Assembly: GCA_025200525.1 (NCBI GenBank)
Contig: CM045761.1
Span: 95,394,182 to 95,458,181, forward strand
Reading direction: 5' to 3'
Length of the DNA stretch: 64,000 bases
Source of the DNA: Camellia lanceoleosa
Taxonomy: Eukaryota > Streptophyta > Magnoliopsida > Ericales > Theaceae
How positions within the stretch are numbered: the first letter of the stretch is position 1; each line of letters opens with the position of its first letter. The notes under the pieces were generated by a model. That model was given only the letters and a program-made list of their open reading frames with translations. It made no database searches and had not been told where the DNA came from. Below are positions 49,774-61,690 of this stretch, piece after piece. The position numbers and the translations under genes were made by a program.

Positions 49774-52700
49774 TGTAGACTCGACTATCTTCGCGCGCCC
49801 CCCTTCGGAGAGGCACGAATTGGTCTCCTACAGTTTGGACTCCTGTCACGGTTCTGAATCTAATCTCACAAAGTGTAATGTGAGACTGATAAATACCAAA
49901 GAGTCCAATCCGACAAATCATTTTGAAAAATTGATTTTAGATCAAATAATGCCAAAACTGGACTGCTTTGCCAGATTACAGAGTCGCCACCTAAATATTT
50001 TATTTTTGGAAAATTTAGGAAACCTTAACTCGTGCCAAAGGCCACGTGTCCGTCATCACCAAAGTTATCTCGGCTCGGGAACTTGGGTACGAGAGAGGAA
50101 GGTCCTGAAATGAGCACCCCCGCTCACCCGATCAGAGGATCGGCCTCTACTAAACATGATATGTTGTTTTATAGACACATGTGTTCTTATCCGGTTATTA
50201 GCTAACTTTACTATGTGACGCACACATAGATTTGCCACCCTCAAGTGGGCTTAAAAACATGATTTTGCCACTTCCCAAAGTGGGCTTAAAACTCACAATC
50301 CTCGAATTGTTTCAATTTAGGCAATAAAGCCTTCACCCACAGGCATTCATGCAGTTTAGCACTTAAGCAAATAGCCTCATGGCAAGCATGCTATCATGGC
50401 AACACTCACACTCATGCAAGCATGCTAAAGCGTAAAACTTACAATGTACTCCAAGCCACAAAAAAAAAACTAGTTAGAAACAATGCATGATCCTAACTAT
50501 GTGAACAATGCCTAATGCAACACATGCAATATGCAATTAATAGGCTCGGCTATCTAAGATGGCATATGAATGCAACGATTTAATACATGTATTCAAATAA
50601 GTATTGAAATACGATGCAATTTGAATGATGCGCCGAGCCCGGTGCATGCAAGACAAATTAATGGATGCAAACATGCAAAGCATAAGGTCTGCTAATTGAA
50701 ACGTGCTCTGAAACTAACCATCGAAAGCGATTAAATAAAAGAGAGAAAGACGTGGGGTTAGAAGACGTGCACACACACACGCACGCTTATTACAACATTG
50801 CGCCCTCGCGAAGGAGGGTTCGAATAAATAAGCTAAGCTAATCTAACTAATCTAATTAAACTAATTAGACTAATTATTACAAAACAAAATAAAGAAATAG
50901 CTAAGCTAAGCTACTTAATTATTACAACACTTAACTAATTAACAACTAGTTAATTTAATTACAAAACCATGCTAACTAACAAGTAAAGCATTAAACCACA
51001 CTGCCTTAGCTCTGCTTTGGAAAGTAGATATGCATGCATTCGGTTTTTGCCCCAAAACACCTTCCGGTTTGCTCTTGAGAGGCTCTGTTTACAAGGCTGC
51101 TCCAAGAACTTTCTGCTCCACCTTACCAAACCAATGCTGAGGAATGCACCAGTGGCCTGCCAGCCATGAGTATTTGTTGCCGGCCATCTGCTAGCCAAAG
51201 AGAGGCACTGCCAGCCAATGATGAAGCACTACCAGCCATCAATGTACCAGTGCCGGCCACTGGTGTATTGAATTGCCACACTGCAACAGAGCACAGAAAG
51301 AGTAAAATTGAGGGTTTTCCAAGGGTATGTTTGTGTCATGACCCTCCTTATCATCTTAAAACATCAAAGGAGTGGCATTCTTGGATCCAAAACCACCAAT
51401 CAAGCATTTTCAATGCATGATGGCCAAAGATCCAAGTTGTACACTGTCAATAAATGCACAAAACAAGACTCTAGACCACCACCCTATCATGCATGATCAA
51501 GGGTGATGGAGACAAATGAGATTGGCTCATTTCATCACTTTAAGTATAAAATGGACCAATCTACCTTGTGTTCAATAAAACGTCCTGATTGAACACAATG
51601 CAATGCAAACACAACATGCTTATCTTGGTCATGTGTTTACTTGTCATGTTCTTGTTTACACATTTTAACATTACCAAGCCATTCTTTAGTCAATTTGTCC
51701 AAGATGAGTGTCCTCTAATAAAAAAAAAGATGGCTTAAGACATGAGAGAGATCATACCTTTTGTTAGTAGAAACCCTCAAAAGAGGATTAAAACCATTGA
51801 GCACAAGCTCTATCTCAAGCTTAAACACAACCTTAAAGTTAACCAACCCTCAAAACAAATGAAAAGTGAAGAAATGAGGGAGGTTGCAAAATTTTCAATG
51901 CTGAAATGGCATGAGAGATAGTGCTACAACATGCAAGCAACACATGCACAACATGTTAAGAGCCAAAAGCATCAAGACTAGTAAAGAACACTACACTAGG
52001 AGCATGCAATATCAAGCACAACTGACCAAACTAGCTCTGGATAGAGCTTAAACATGTCAAAATAGTGACTACAACATGCTGAAATGGTAGCATAGAAGGC
52101 AAGAAAAACATGCTCACATGTTAGGCCAAAAACAAGGCTCAAAGCACAACTCTCAAAAGCAATAAAAGAGTGAGATAAGTGAGAGTGTGACAGAGCTATA
52201 AACACTGAAATCACATGCTAAATGATGCTACAACATGCAATCAACACATGCAAAACATGTTAGAGGCCTTGAAACACAAAGCTAGTGAAGCCATTTACAC
52301 TACAACCATGCATAACAAGACTCATATGACCAAGAAGGCTCAAAACAGAGCTAAAGCATGCTAAACCAATGGCAAAAACATGCTAAGATCAAGTCACAAA
52401 TAAGTAGAAAAACATGCTCACATGCTAGGCCATCTACACATGCAAACAAGACACAAAGGAGGGGAGGCCACCCTATAATGCCCTGTTCTGTAATATGTTA
52501 ATTGGCCTTTAATATGATGTGATTATGTGTTTGATATGATTCTGTGTGCCAATTATGCGAATATATGTGATTTCGAAGTTCTACCTGTTCACCGTAGGAA
52601 TATCTGTTGAACAATCCGCTTTGGAAATTAAATTGAGGGCCTTATCGGCCACAGAACCCAAAATTGACTACGCTATTGTGATTGGCATAATTTTTAAAGC

Positions 52701-53522
52701 CTACGGTGAAATTTAATTGAAAAATTGATTCGGGTCAGATTAAATTGATTAAATTGAGGATTTAGTGCCCAATTATTTAATATTAATAATTTTGAGCTAG
52801 TGGGGCCATATAAGGGCCCTTATTACATTCAATTCCCCTCCTTATATCATTTTGGCTGAAGTTTAACTCTCTAGAGAGAGAGAGTCGACTTTGAGAGAGA
52901 TGGGAGGCACCTTTGGGCATTTTGATTCAAGATTGTGGATTGGGAAGCTACACTCTAGAATTAACAAGAATTGGTGGAGATTGAAGCTCCTAGGCGAGTG
53001 ATCAACCCTTAGTTCATGAATTTGTGTATATAATAATGTAAATTCAAAGAGAATATCTAATCAAGAACATGAATGGTGTTGAGTATGATGAAATTGAAGT
53101 TTATATGCACATGCATGCATAGAATTGCCATGATTTTGCATAATCAAGCATGTATTAAGTTGAATATGAAAATATGAGTGTTGAATCATACATGCAAGCG
53201 TAGTTTTGTTGAGTTTCATGGTTAGAAGCACCATTTGTACCATTTGAAATAGAAATGGAGTCAAGAATTGACATGCATGCATGATTGATGAGGATATGAA
53301 GCTTAAATGCATGAATTTAATGTATTGGAGGTAAGTTTGGTATAATTTGGGTTTGCATGTGATTGATTCACGGGAATTGAGCTTCAATATGTTGTAATTT
53401 GGTGTTTGTATCATGTTGGTATATGAATGTGAGTGCTATGGGCTGTGAAATGCAAGAAATATCAGTTTGAATGTGTATTTGAAGCTCAAGAACAATTCTG
53501 GAAAACCTAGAAAGTTTGGTGC

Positions 53523-53752
53523 CCGCTCGAGCGGGGAAACCGCAGCTCGAGCGGAGAATTCAAGCTCCCAGCATTTTTGACAGACATAGTACCCGCTCGA
53601 GCGGGAAAGTTTATGCTCGAGCGGGAAGCTATGTAGACAGGCAGTCCGCTCGAGCGGCAGAGTTCATGCTTGAGCGGGAATTTGAGGTAACCAGCATTTT
53701 TGCAGGCTCAAGGGTCCACTCGAGCAGGGAAGTCCACGCTCGAGCAGGGACT
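53523..53752. repeat. Palindrome cluster CGCTCGAGCG in LTR M
   Basis: Three perfect CGCTCGAGCG sites plus several near copies (GCTCGAGCGG, GCTTGAGCGG, ACTCGAGCAG), alternating with CCAGCATTTTT(G)-type blocks, the reverse of the F blocks. Confidence 0.9.
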
Positions 53753-54059
53753 CTGTTTTCTGGAATTTTGAAAATGCAATCTGTGTTATATTTTTTCGTT
53801 CTCTTTCACTTGCAAGCACTCTTAGGCATATGTTGAGCATTGTAAATGAGTTAATGAGATGGGAATAAAGCCTAAAGAGGAATATGTGAATTAAAGAACG
53901 GATTGAACTGTTAGTGACCCTTTTTTGTGTTCATAAAATGTGTAGGGTCAAGCTCCAGGGCAAATCCACAAGCCGATCACTGTGAGTAATATCTGACATA
54001 TGTTGTTGTCCAATTGCTACTTCTATGTAAGTTTTGTAAAGTTCATTAATTTGAATGGT

Positions 54060-54450
54060 GGACACAGTTTGATATATAAGGCCGATGAGCCAGTTTGATA
54101 TAAAGGCCTATGAGCCAGTTTGATATGGAAGGCCTATGAGCCAGATTGATATAAAATAAATGTGAAGGGCGATTGAATTGATAAAATATAAATTTGAAGG
54201 TCGTTTTGACACGAAAGTGTATTTGGGCCTAAGCGCCGTTTTGACACGAAAGTGTATTTGGGCCTAAGACCCTTTTTGACACGAAAGTGTATTTGGGCCT
54301 AAGCGCCGTTTTGACACGAAAGTGTATTTGGGCCTAAGAGCTGTTTTGACACGAAAGTGTATTTGGGCCTAAGCGCCGTTTTGACACGAAAGTGTATTTG
54401 GGCCAAAGGCCGTTTTGTCAAGAACGAATGAGTGGGCCAGAGGCCGTTTT
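54060..54450 (+). repeat. 35-bp tandem array in LTR M
   Basis: First about three ~28-base units (GGCC(G/T)ATGAGCCAG, TTTGATAT). Then six near-perfect 35-base units of GTTTTGACACGAAAGTGTAT plus TTGGGCCTAAGCGCC, then two decayed units that keep GGCC-AAA-GGCC and GGCC-AGA-GGCC. Confidence 0.95.
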
Positions 54451-56195
54451 GACATAAATGGAAGATAAAGAGGTCAAAAGGCCAGTATGTTTAGAACCAC
54501 AGTCATTTGACTTACATTGTGTATATATATGTTAATTAGATATACGAATTGGGCTCAAGGCCATTCGGAATATGTTGTTCTACATATTGTTGTATCTTCT
54601 TAATTGATATTATTCACTGGGCTTTCGCTCACGCTCATTCGTGTGTTTGTAGGTGAGCTATGAGAGGTCCAGACCCAGCCCCTGTGAAGCCAGTGTGGAA
54701 CAACCAAGTTATTGAGAGTCAGCCCCTGCGTCTCACGTACGAGACCCGTCTTCGCCCTTCTGCTTTGTATTCATATTCTGTCATGTTGGCGAAGACTTCG
54801 TATCGGTTGTATAAAGTTTCGACGGGGTGACTTAGACTATTATGATCCTGCATGTACGGAGCTTTGTGTTAGTATATATTTTGAAGTGAGTTATTAACAT
54901 GTATCAGTATGGTTTGCCTTGACGTGCCATGTAAGCACAGCTCTATGGACAAAGTTTTAAATTGCTTCCGTTTGGCCCCCATTAACTCTGTTTGAAACTC
55001 GTTTGGTTTGGTTGAGGCCGTAGGTAATCTCACGATTGCTGGCCGGTTACGTCCTTAACCCACGGGGGCGGGTTCGGGTCGTAACACACCCCCTCCTATT
55101 TTGGATCTCAAAACACACTTTTTACCACTGAAATTTCCCTGGAATTTAGTGGTTAAAAGGCCAAAAACAAGTTGTTTTAAAAGCTTTAAAAAAAAGGCAC
55201 AAAAGGCTTCACAAGCCAAAGAGCAAAAGAGGAGACAACCCCCCCTAACTCAAAAAGGCTTAAACCACTATTTTAAAACCTTAAAAACGGAGTTTTTTAT
55301 GGTTGAAAAACCAGGTCAAAGAAGTGTAAAGAGATGGCCAAGTGTAGACACCCCATTTTTGACCGACCTTAAGACTAAGACATCACCGATTGAGCGCTTG
55401 GTGATATTGCATATTGTGCTCGTTCAAAAGTTTCAGAGTCTCGGCTGCGAGCCTTGCCTCCGGACTTCCGGGCTCTTTCGTGTCTTGCCTCGGTTTGCGA
55501 ACCAGGCTCTGTTTTCTCTGTTTTCTCTTCCAGAAGGGAGGGAGAGGTCTCATAGATCATCTCTTAGTGGCCGTAGGCTACGTTTCGTGGTCGTAGGCCA
55601 TTTTTCCCGTTTGGAGCCCGGTTTTCGATTTTTCGGAGCTGTCGGCCGTGTGCCTTAGTTCGGGACCGCTTAACCACCTCCGTTTGCTTCAGTTTTTGGT
55701 ACATACCTTATTTCCTCTCTTTTGAGGGACACTATGGTCCGAGAGACCGACTTCGTGGTCGAACACCACTTCCGGTGCCTAACAGTCAATTTTCGGGGCC
55801 TCGGGCTGCGCGTTTTGACCCCCGAGCCTTACTTGAAAGCATTGTTGGGCTCCGACCCAAACTAAAAATAGTATTTTTTTGAGCTTCTTTTCATATTTAA
55901 TGAAGGACCTTTTGCTGTTTGAGATCTCCTCCTATCACTTGCTTCTTTAACGCTCTTTTAGGTCTATTTTTGCACGGTATTTTAGGCTTACTTGTGAGCT
56001 GTTTAGGACTTGGTCATAAACTACAAAGTGTCTTGTTTTGATCCCCTCTTCAACTTTGTTGAAGGGATCTCGGCCATTTGGGTCTAGCAGCTACCACTTA
56101 CCTTTATATCCCACTTTTTGGCCTTTTTGGGGGGAAATTTGAATTTCAATTCCCCCCCCCCCCCATTTTTCCTCCTCTTTTCCACCTCTTTTGCC

Positions 56196-56203
56196 TATAT
56201 AAA
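56196..56203 (+). promoter_or_regulatory. TATA box of the B LTR
   Basis: CCTATATAAACCAGACC, followed about 30 bases later by GGGGTTAGAAAATTTTG. It is the best-formed promoter-like site in the window. Confidence 0.7.
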
Positions 56204-56489
56204 CCAGACCCTCAGCTGTGTTTTAGGGGTTAGAAAATTTTGCTTTGAGCCTCTTGTATTGAAGCTCTCTCTCTCTCTACAATTTAACTCTCCAAACCTC
56301 TCAAGTCCTACACCCTTTTCTACACCACCACCTAGCACCACACCACCACCTCCATTCCAGCCACTTGGAGCTTCTTTCCAGAGCTGAGAAGCACCATTTC
56401 TTGTGCCAAGAGGTTGTCAAAGATTGGTCTTCAAGGATAAATCCTCTTTTCCCTCTTTTGTGCTTCTTTTTGCTCAATATTCTAGCTCC

Positions 56490-57290
56490 TTGTGCTTGCA
56501 TATTGGGGCTCCGACCCTAACTATAGATAGGCTTATTTGGAGCTATATTTCATGTTTGTTTAAGGTCCTCTCACTATTTGAGGCTCCCTTGTGGCACTTG
56601 CTTCATTATCTCCCTTGTATGCCTATTTCTTGTGTAGCATTTTAGACCAATGTATAATCTGTTTTTAGGCTTATTTTGAGCCCTTCTTCAACATTGTTGA
56701 AGGGCTCATCACTGTTTGGGGCCTCCATATATCACTTGCCATTGTATCCATCTTTTGGCCCCATTTTTGCATGATTCATTAGCCCTCTGTGCTTCTGTTT
56801 TTGGAATTTGGTCCGAACTATAAAGGGTCTTATTTTGACTTCCTCTTCGTGTTTCATTAAGGGTCTTTTACTGTTTGGAGCATCTTTTGTATACTTTGTG
56901 TTGTAACCTCTTTTTAGGCCTTATTTTGCATAGCATTTTGAGCATACTTGTATACTGTTTTGGGTCTGGTGCTAAACTGTAAAAGGCCATATTTTGGGCC
57001 CCTCTTCAACATTGTTGAAGGGCCCTCACCTGTTTGGGGCCAGCATGCATCAGTTGCTTCTTTGTCTCCATTTTGGCCTATTTCTTGCATGAGAGTTTTG
57101 CCATACTTGTATCTGTTTTTGTGGTTTTTCATAAACTGTAAAATATCATTTTTTGGGCCCCTCTTCAACATTTTAGAAGGTTCCTTCTCTATTTGGGGCC
57201 AGCATCTGTTAGTTGCTTCATTATCTCGCTTTCGGGGCCATTTTTGCATGCTAATTTAGCCCCATTTGTGCCCACTTTTTGGCCTTGCTT
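56490..57290 (+). repeat. Diverged internal repeats in the B LTR
   Basis: About four copies of a 200-280 base unit recur here (and one near 55840-56100). Each has 'TTTTGCATG/GTAGCATTTTAG', 'AAACTGTAAA', 'CCCCTCTTCAACATT' and 'GTTTGGGGCC'. The sequence has a short inverted repeat, CTTCAACATTGTTGAAG. Confidence 0.8.
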
Positions 57291-59478
57291 TAAACTGTAA
57301 ACATGATTTTTTTGGGGCTTCCTTTCTTCTGTCTTCATACTTCATGTACAAATAATGCATGCATTGCATAGCTATAGGTCATTCCTTGAGCCAAATTTCA
57401 TGTTTCGGGACTCGTTCCATGCATCAGGTACCATTTTGCCATGTTTCGGGGCTGTTTTGCATCTCATTTTGCCTCTGGAATTTGCATGCTAGTATGTCAT
57501 ATTTCATGTTTTGCCATGTCTTGTTAGAGTGGCATTCCATGCCATAGGTTCGGTCCTCGATTTGCGTGCACGTGTGCACGCATTTTGAGTGTCTCATTTC
57601 CATCTTATGGTCTCCTATGTGAGTGTGGCTGAGGTCCACTCATGTTGGTGTTAGTCCATTATGCATTGTGTATGCCATTCCATTTCATAGCATTGTGTAT
57701 GCTAGGTTGTATATTAGTGCATTGTGTATGCCATGTTACCTCGTGCATCGTGTATGCCATTTCAAAACATTGTGCATGTTAGGTTGTATCTTAGTTTGCA
57801 TTCATGCATGTCATGCATATTGCATTGTGCTTGGGATAGGAGTTAGCCCGAGCACGGGAAACGAGGGGCATTTTGTACTCCGAGTGACGGAACGTGTCTC
57901 AATTCCCCAATCACCGACACTCCGGATTACCCATGATGGAGTTAGGTTTTGTTAAGTTTTCATGTGCATTCATTTCATATTGAGTTGTGCAATTCGACTC
58001 CTCGGCCATCATGCATCGAGATGCGTGAGTGGTGGCACGAGGATCGAGGCATGCATCCATTTGTGAAAATACATTGCCATGCCCCTTTCCTGCTCTCTGT
58101 TACAGCAAATCAAGAATCAGCAGTCTTCCGGGGCTTGGCGTGCTTTCCGAAAACTATTGCAAAACAGAGGCTAATTGGGGCATCACAATGGATTTCCGCG
58201 CAAAGGCAACCCGGATATGCATCATTCATCGTTTGAAAAAGAGTCAAGGCAGTCCCTGGCTTGCATGCCATTTTTTTGTTTCTTAGTTAATTTGTTAAAT
58301 TAATTAGGAATTTGTACATATTTTGGACTGTATTATTTATTTGGATTGTACTATTTGGGACTGTATATTATTCTTTCGGACCCTCTGCGCAAGGGCATAA
58401 TTGTAATAAGTGTGCGTGAGTGTGATGTATGTCTTCCAACCCCACGTCTTTCTTCCCTTTTATTTATCAGCTTATGATGGTTAGATTAGGGCATGTTTCA
58501 ATTAGCATACAGTATGATAGCATGTTTGCATTCATTCATCTGTTTTGCATGCACCGGGCTCGGCGCATCATACTAACTGCATTTGTATTTCAATTCTAAG
58601 TTGAATACATGTTAGCTGTAGCATTCCATACGCTATGTTAAGAATAGCCGAGCCTGCTATAGTTGCATTTTTGCATGTGTTGCATTAGGCATTTCTGTAT
58701 ATTTAGGATCATGCATGGATTTCTAATCGGCTTCTGTTTTGGCTTGGAGTACTTGGTGAGTTTTATGCTTTAGCATCCTTACATGCGTGTGAGTGACTGC
58801 CATGAATAGCATGCTTACCATGAGGCTAATTGCTTATGTGATATAACTGCCTTGAATGCCTGTGGGTGAAGATTGGGTTATTTGGATTGGGACAAATCAT
58901 CAACTGTGAGTTTTAAGCCCACTAGATAGTGGCAAAACCATCTTTTCTAAGCCCACCTGAGGGTGGCAAAACCTGCATTTTAAGCCTACCTGCGGGTAGC
59001 AAACCATCTTTCAAAAAAAAAAACAAACATGAAATGTTTTGTTCCAATTCAGGCGACCCGGTCTATACTTGTATGCTGTGCGCATCACGTAGTAAATCTA
59101 GGCTAATAACTGGAATAAGAGCACACAAAGTTTTCAAAACTAGATATCATGGTTAGTAGAGGCTGATCTTTGATCGGGCGAGCGGGGGTGCTCACGAAGT
59201 GACCTTCCCCAATCGTACCCAAGTTCCCGAGCCGAGGCAACTTTGGTGATGACGGACACGTGGCCTTTGCACCGAGTCAGGGTTTCCTAAATTTCCCAAA
59301 AATAAAATATTTAGGTGGCGACTTTGTATCTGGCAAAGTCCATGTTTGGCACTTCTTTCAAAAAAAATCTGTTTTCTCAAAACGATTTGCCGGATTTGGA
59401 TTCTTTGGTTCAAGATTAAGAACCGTAACACAAATCGAGTTCGAGCTGTAGCGAGGTCCCCCCGCGGGCCTGTCTACA

Positions 59479-60314
59479 GTTTCTGGCGACTCTGCTAGGG
59501 ATTTAGAGAACTTGACTCGAACTCATGATATCTGGTTTTGATTACACTTGTATGTTTCTTTGCATTGCATTTGCATTGGTGCGCCTAGGACACCGTGTTT
59601 GCCATATGCCATTCCCGAACGATTTGCTGGAGGCTTGTCTTGTCAAGGCATGACCATAAGGCTGATCGGCTGTGGGCTCTAACAACATGGGAACACAAAC
59701 CCCGGTTTTACCGGGGCACCCTTTTTGACCATTCGACCTAGTGCATATTCGGATCCATAGTGACCATTCCAAACTAGGACAGGTTGCTTACCCGATATAG
59801 GTTGTTTGAAACCGCTGTGTGCGTAGTGAAACCCTAGTTCCTGACAAAATAAGACAGGGAAACCCTACCCCAACATAGGGGTGTTTTGGCTCTCACTTGC
59901 TTGTTATGTGCTTTAGAGTGCGTCTCTACAAGAATGCATGTATCAGTTCGCGAGTTTGGGCATCAGGCCTGCGGGCACCGATTCAGTATTTTGGGATTCA
60001 GTTTACCTAAAGGTATCAGTTTGCAGGACAAAGATTTAGGCAGAATTCAGTAGAGGGCACACTCATTCAACTATGCTCGTATCTGTTCAGATGGAATCAA
60101 GCTGAGATGCTGTCTGTTTTCTCTTTTGCTAGGTAGTCTGGGAACCATAGCTTCAGAAGGCTCTGATATCCTCCGAGGTTCATTAGACTTGTGCTGATAG
60201 ACTTTGTCGGGTCAGAGATTCAGTTCAAGGGTAATCAGTGTTCCTTTGCCAGAGGCAGGGTAAAAAGGCCAGTCAGGGACAGTTATACCGGTTGTTCTGT
60301 TAGACCAGGGCAAT
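59479..60314 (+). other. Primer site and leader of element B
   Basis: TGGCGACTCTGCTAGGGA at 59484-59501, five bases inside the LTR. It is of the type reported as tRNA-Arg complementary in Ogre/Tat elements (from memory, not checked). The leader then runs to gag without a recognised gene. Confidence 0.8.
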
Positions 60315-61690
60315 ATGGTAGGGATGGAGGAAATGATGCGTCAACTCCAAGATAGTATGAAACTCATGCAGCAGGACGCTGCCCGTCAAGCGGAATTCGC
60401 CAAAAGCCAGGCCGAGATTATAGCCCAACAGGCAGAGACAATTGCTAGGCTAGAGCAGCAAACTGGAGTATCTACTTCACACCAGGCTCCTCCCCCACCT
60501 AGAGTTCCAACGCTCGGGGAGACAGCTAATGTCCAGGAAGATACGGACATTCCGACAAGGCCACCTCCGCCCCCGGTTCTACCCCAGCTATCCAAAGCAC
60601 CGATCAACTTGCCTAGTTCACCCTTTGAGTTCGAGTTGGACCCTACAGCGCTGAAGTTGAGCAAGCTCGAAAAGTTGTTCAAAAAATCTCAGGGAGTCAA
60701 CTCCATCCCGGACATTGAAGATGGATATACAGACTCAGTGGTGACATTACCGGATCGGTTCAAGATGCCACATATCGATCGATTCGATGGCTCCGAAGAC
60801 CCAATGGTGCACCTCCAACTGTTTTCTGATATCCTGAGACCAATGGGTTTGACCACAGCCCAGAAGCTATCACTATTCGGCCGAACCTTGTCTGGGATAG
60901 CCTAACTGATGCGAATTGGAGAACTTCGTGAAGCGAAATTGGGAATAGATGGCTGAAGCCTTCAGTAAGCAATACTCCTACAACCCACAGATTGAGCTCA
61001 CAACTCGTGATCTTGAAGTCACCCGCCAAGAGCCAAAGGAGGGTTTTTCAGAGTTTGTGGCGAGATGGAGAGCAAAGGCCTCGATGATGGCTACAAGGCC
61101 TTCCGACAAAGACCAGATAAGGATGGTTGTGCGCAACCTCCAACCCAAGCTGATGCAAAAGCTGATCGTCCTACCCCTTCCCACCTTCACGGACTTACAC
61201 GAGATTGGGGTACAAATCGAGGACGCTATGAAACAGGGCCTTATTGATCAAGGAGCAGCCCAGGAGGACGTTTTCCTGCAATTCAAGTGTGACCACCAGC
61301 GGTGATACAGCTGCAAGATCTTCTGAAATGGGCATGGTCACCACCACCACACCAAGAGCAGCCACCCCCTTTGTTGGTGCATCCACTTCAAATCCCCGAA
61401 CTTCAGACTATCTACCCTGAGGCAAGAGGGTTTTCACCCCACTCTATATGTCTTTGTCTAAAGCCCTGGGGGTACTACTCAGGAAAGGACATCTGAAACC
61501 GTTAGAGCAACGGCCTCTACCCGATCCTCTCCCTCCAAAGCATGACCTGGCAAAGTACTGTGCTTTCCATCAACAAACCGGTCATGACACTGACAGTTGC
61601 GTCCGTCTTCGTCACGAGGTACAAAATCTGATTGACAACGGGGTCATCCCCGCACCAGCTCAGCAAAGTCTATCGGCACTGGGTCAGTGA
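60315..61690 (+). pseudogene. gag of element B
   Basis: The ATG at 60315 opens a 196-residue frame with a Gln/Ala-rich coiled coil, Pro-rich linker and the capsid start (MPHIDRFDGSEDP, LFSDILRPMG). It stops at 60905. Frame then changes: 60949-61305 carries AEAFSKQYSYNPQIE, EGFSEFVARWRAKA and PTFTDLHEIGVQIEDA, typical of plant Ty3/gypsy gag. A third frame, 61448-61690, carries KYCAFHQQTGHDTDSC, the Cys/His motif of Tat-type gag. Two frameshifts and at least one stop, yet every block is well preserved. It is the best gag in the window and has full length for the family. Confidence 0.93.

Larger units (their letters stand above)
52474..55086 (+). mobile_element. Solo LTR M (chromovirus-like, 2613 bp)
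   Basis: Starts TATAATGCCCTGTTC at 52474 and ends CGGGTCGTAACA at 55086; CACCC on both sides (52469-52473, 55087-55091). The ends match F when F is read on its coding strand (TGTGATACCCCTGTTC ... GGGTCGTGACA), so M is in plus orientation. It has strong palindromes at 53523-53752 and a long tandem array at 54060-54450. Confidence 0.95.
49774..55342 (-). mobile_element. LTR L (Tat-like), split by M and cut by B
   Basis: Plus view starts TGTAGACTCG at 49774, then follows LTRs C and D (for example 49970-50150 against 1555-1740). Own sequence is 49774-52473 and 55087-55342. About 750 bases of its 5' part are missing at 55342, where element B begins. They are probably beyond the window, on the far side of B. 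A palindrome cluster (GCCGGCCA) sits at 51175-51262. Confidence 0.82.
55343..59478 (+). repeat. 5' LTR of element B (4136 bp)
   Basis: TGTAGACACCCC ... GGGCCTGTCTACA. It has a C13 run at 56152-56164, a TATA box at 56196 and four diverged ~280-base internal repeats (56490-57290) with 'CCTCTTCAACATTGTTGAAGGG' variants and 'TTTGGGGCC'. GCATTGTGTATGCCA repeats follow at 57660-57830. The 185-residue frame crossing 55343 is a chance frame over the junction. Confidence 0.93.

Noticed and set aside
54060..54450. CRISPR-like regular repeats
   Set aside because: Direct tandem repeats with no unique spacers, inside a plant LTR.
55101..55658. 185-residue frame, one of the longest plus-strand frames
   Set aside because: It crosses the L/B junction at 55343 and resembles nothing; a chance frame.
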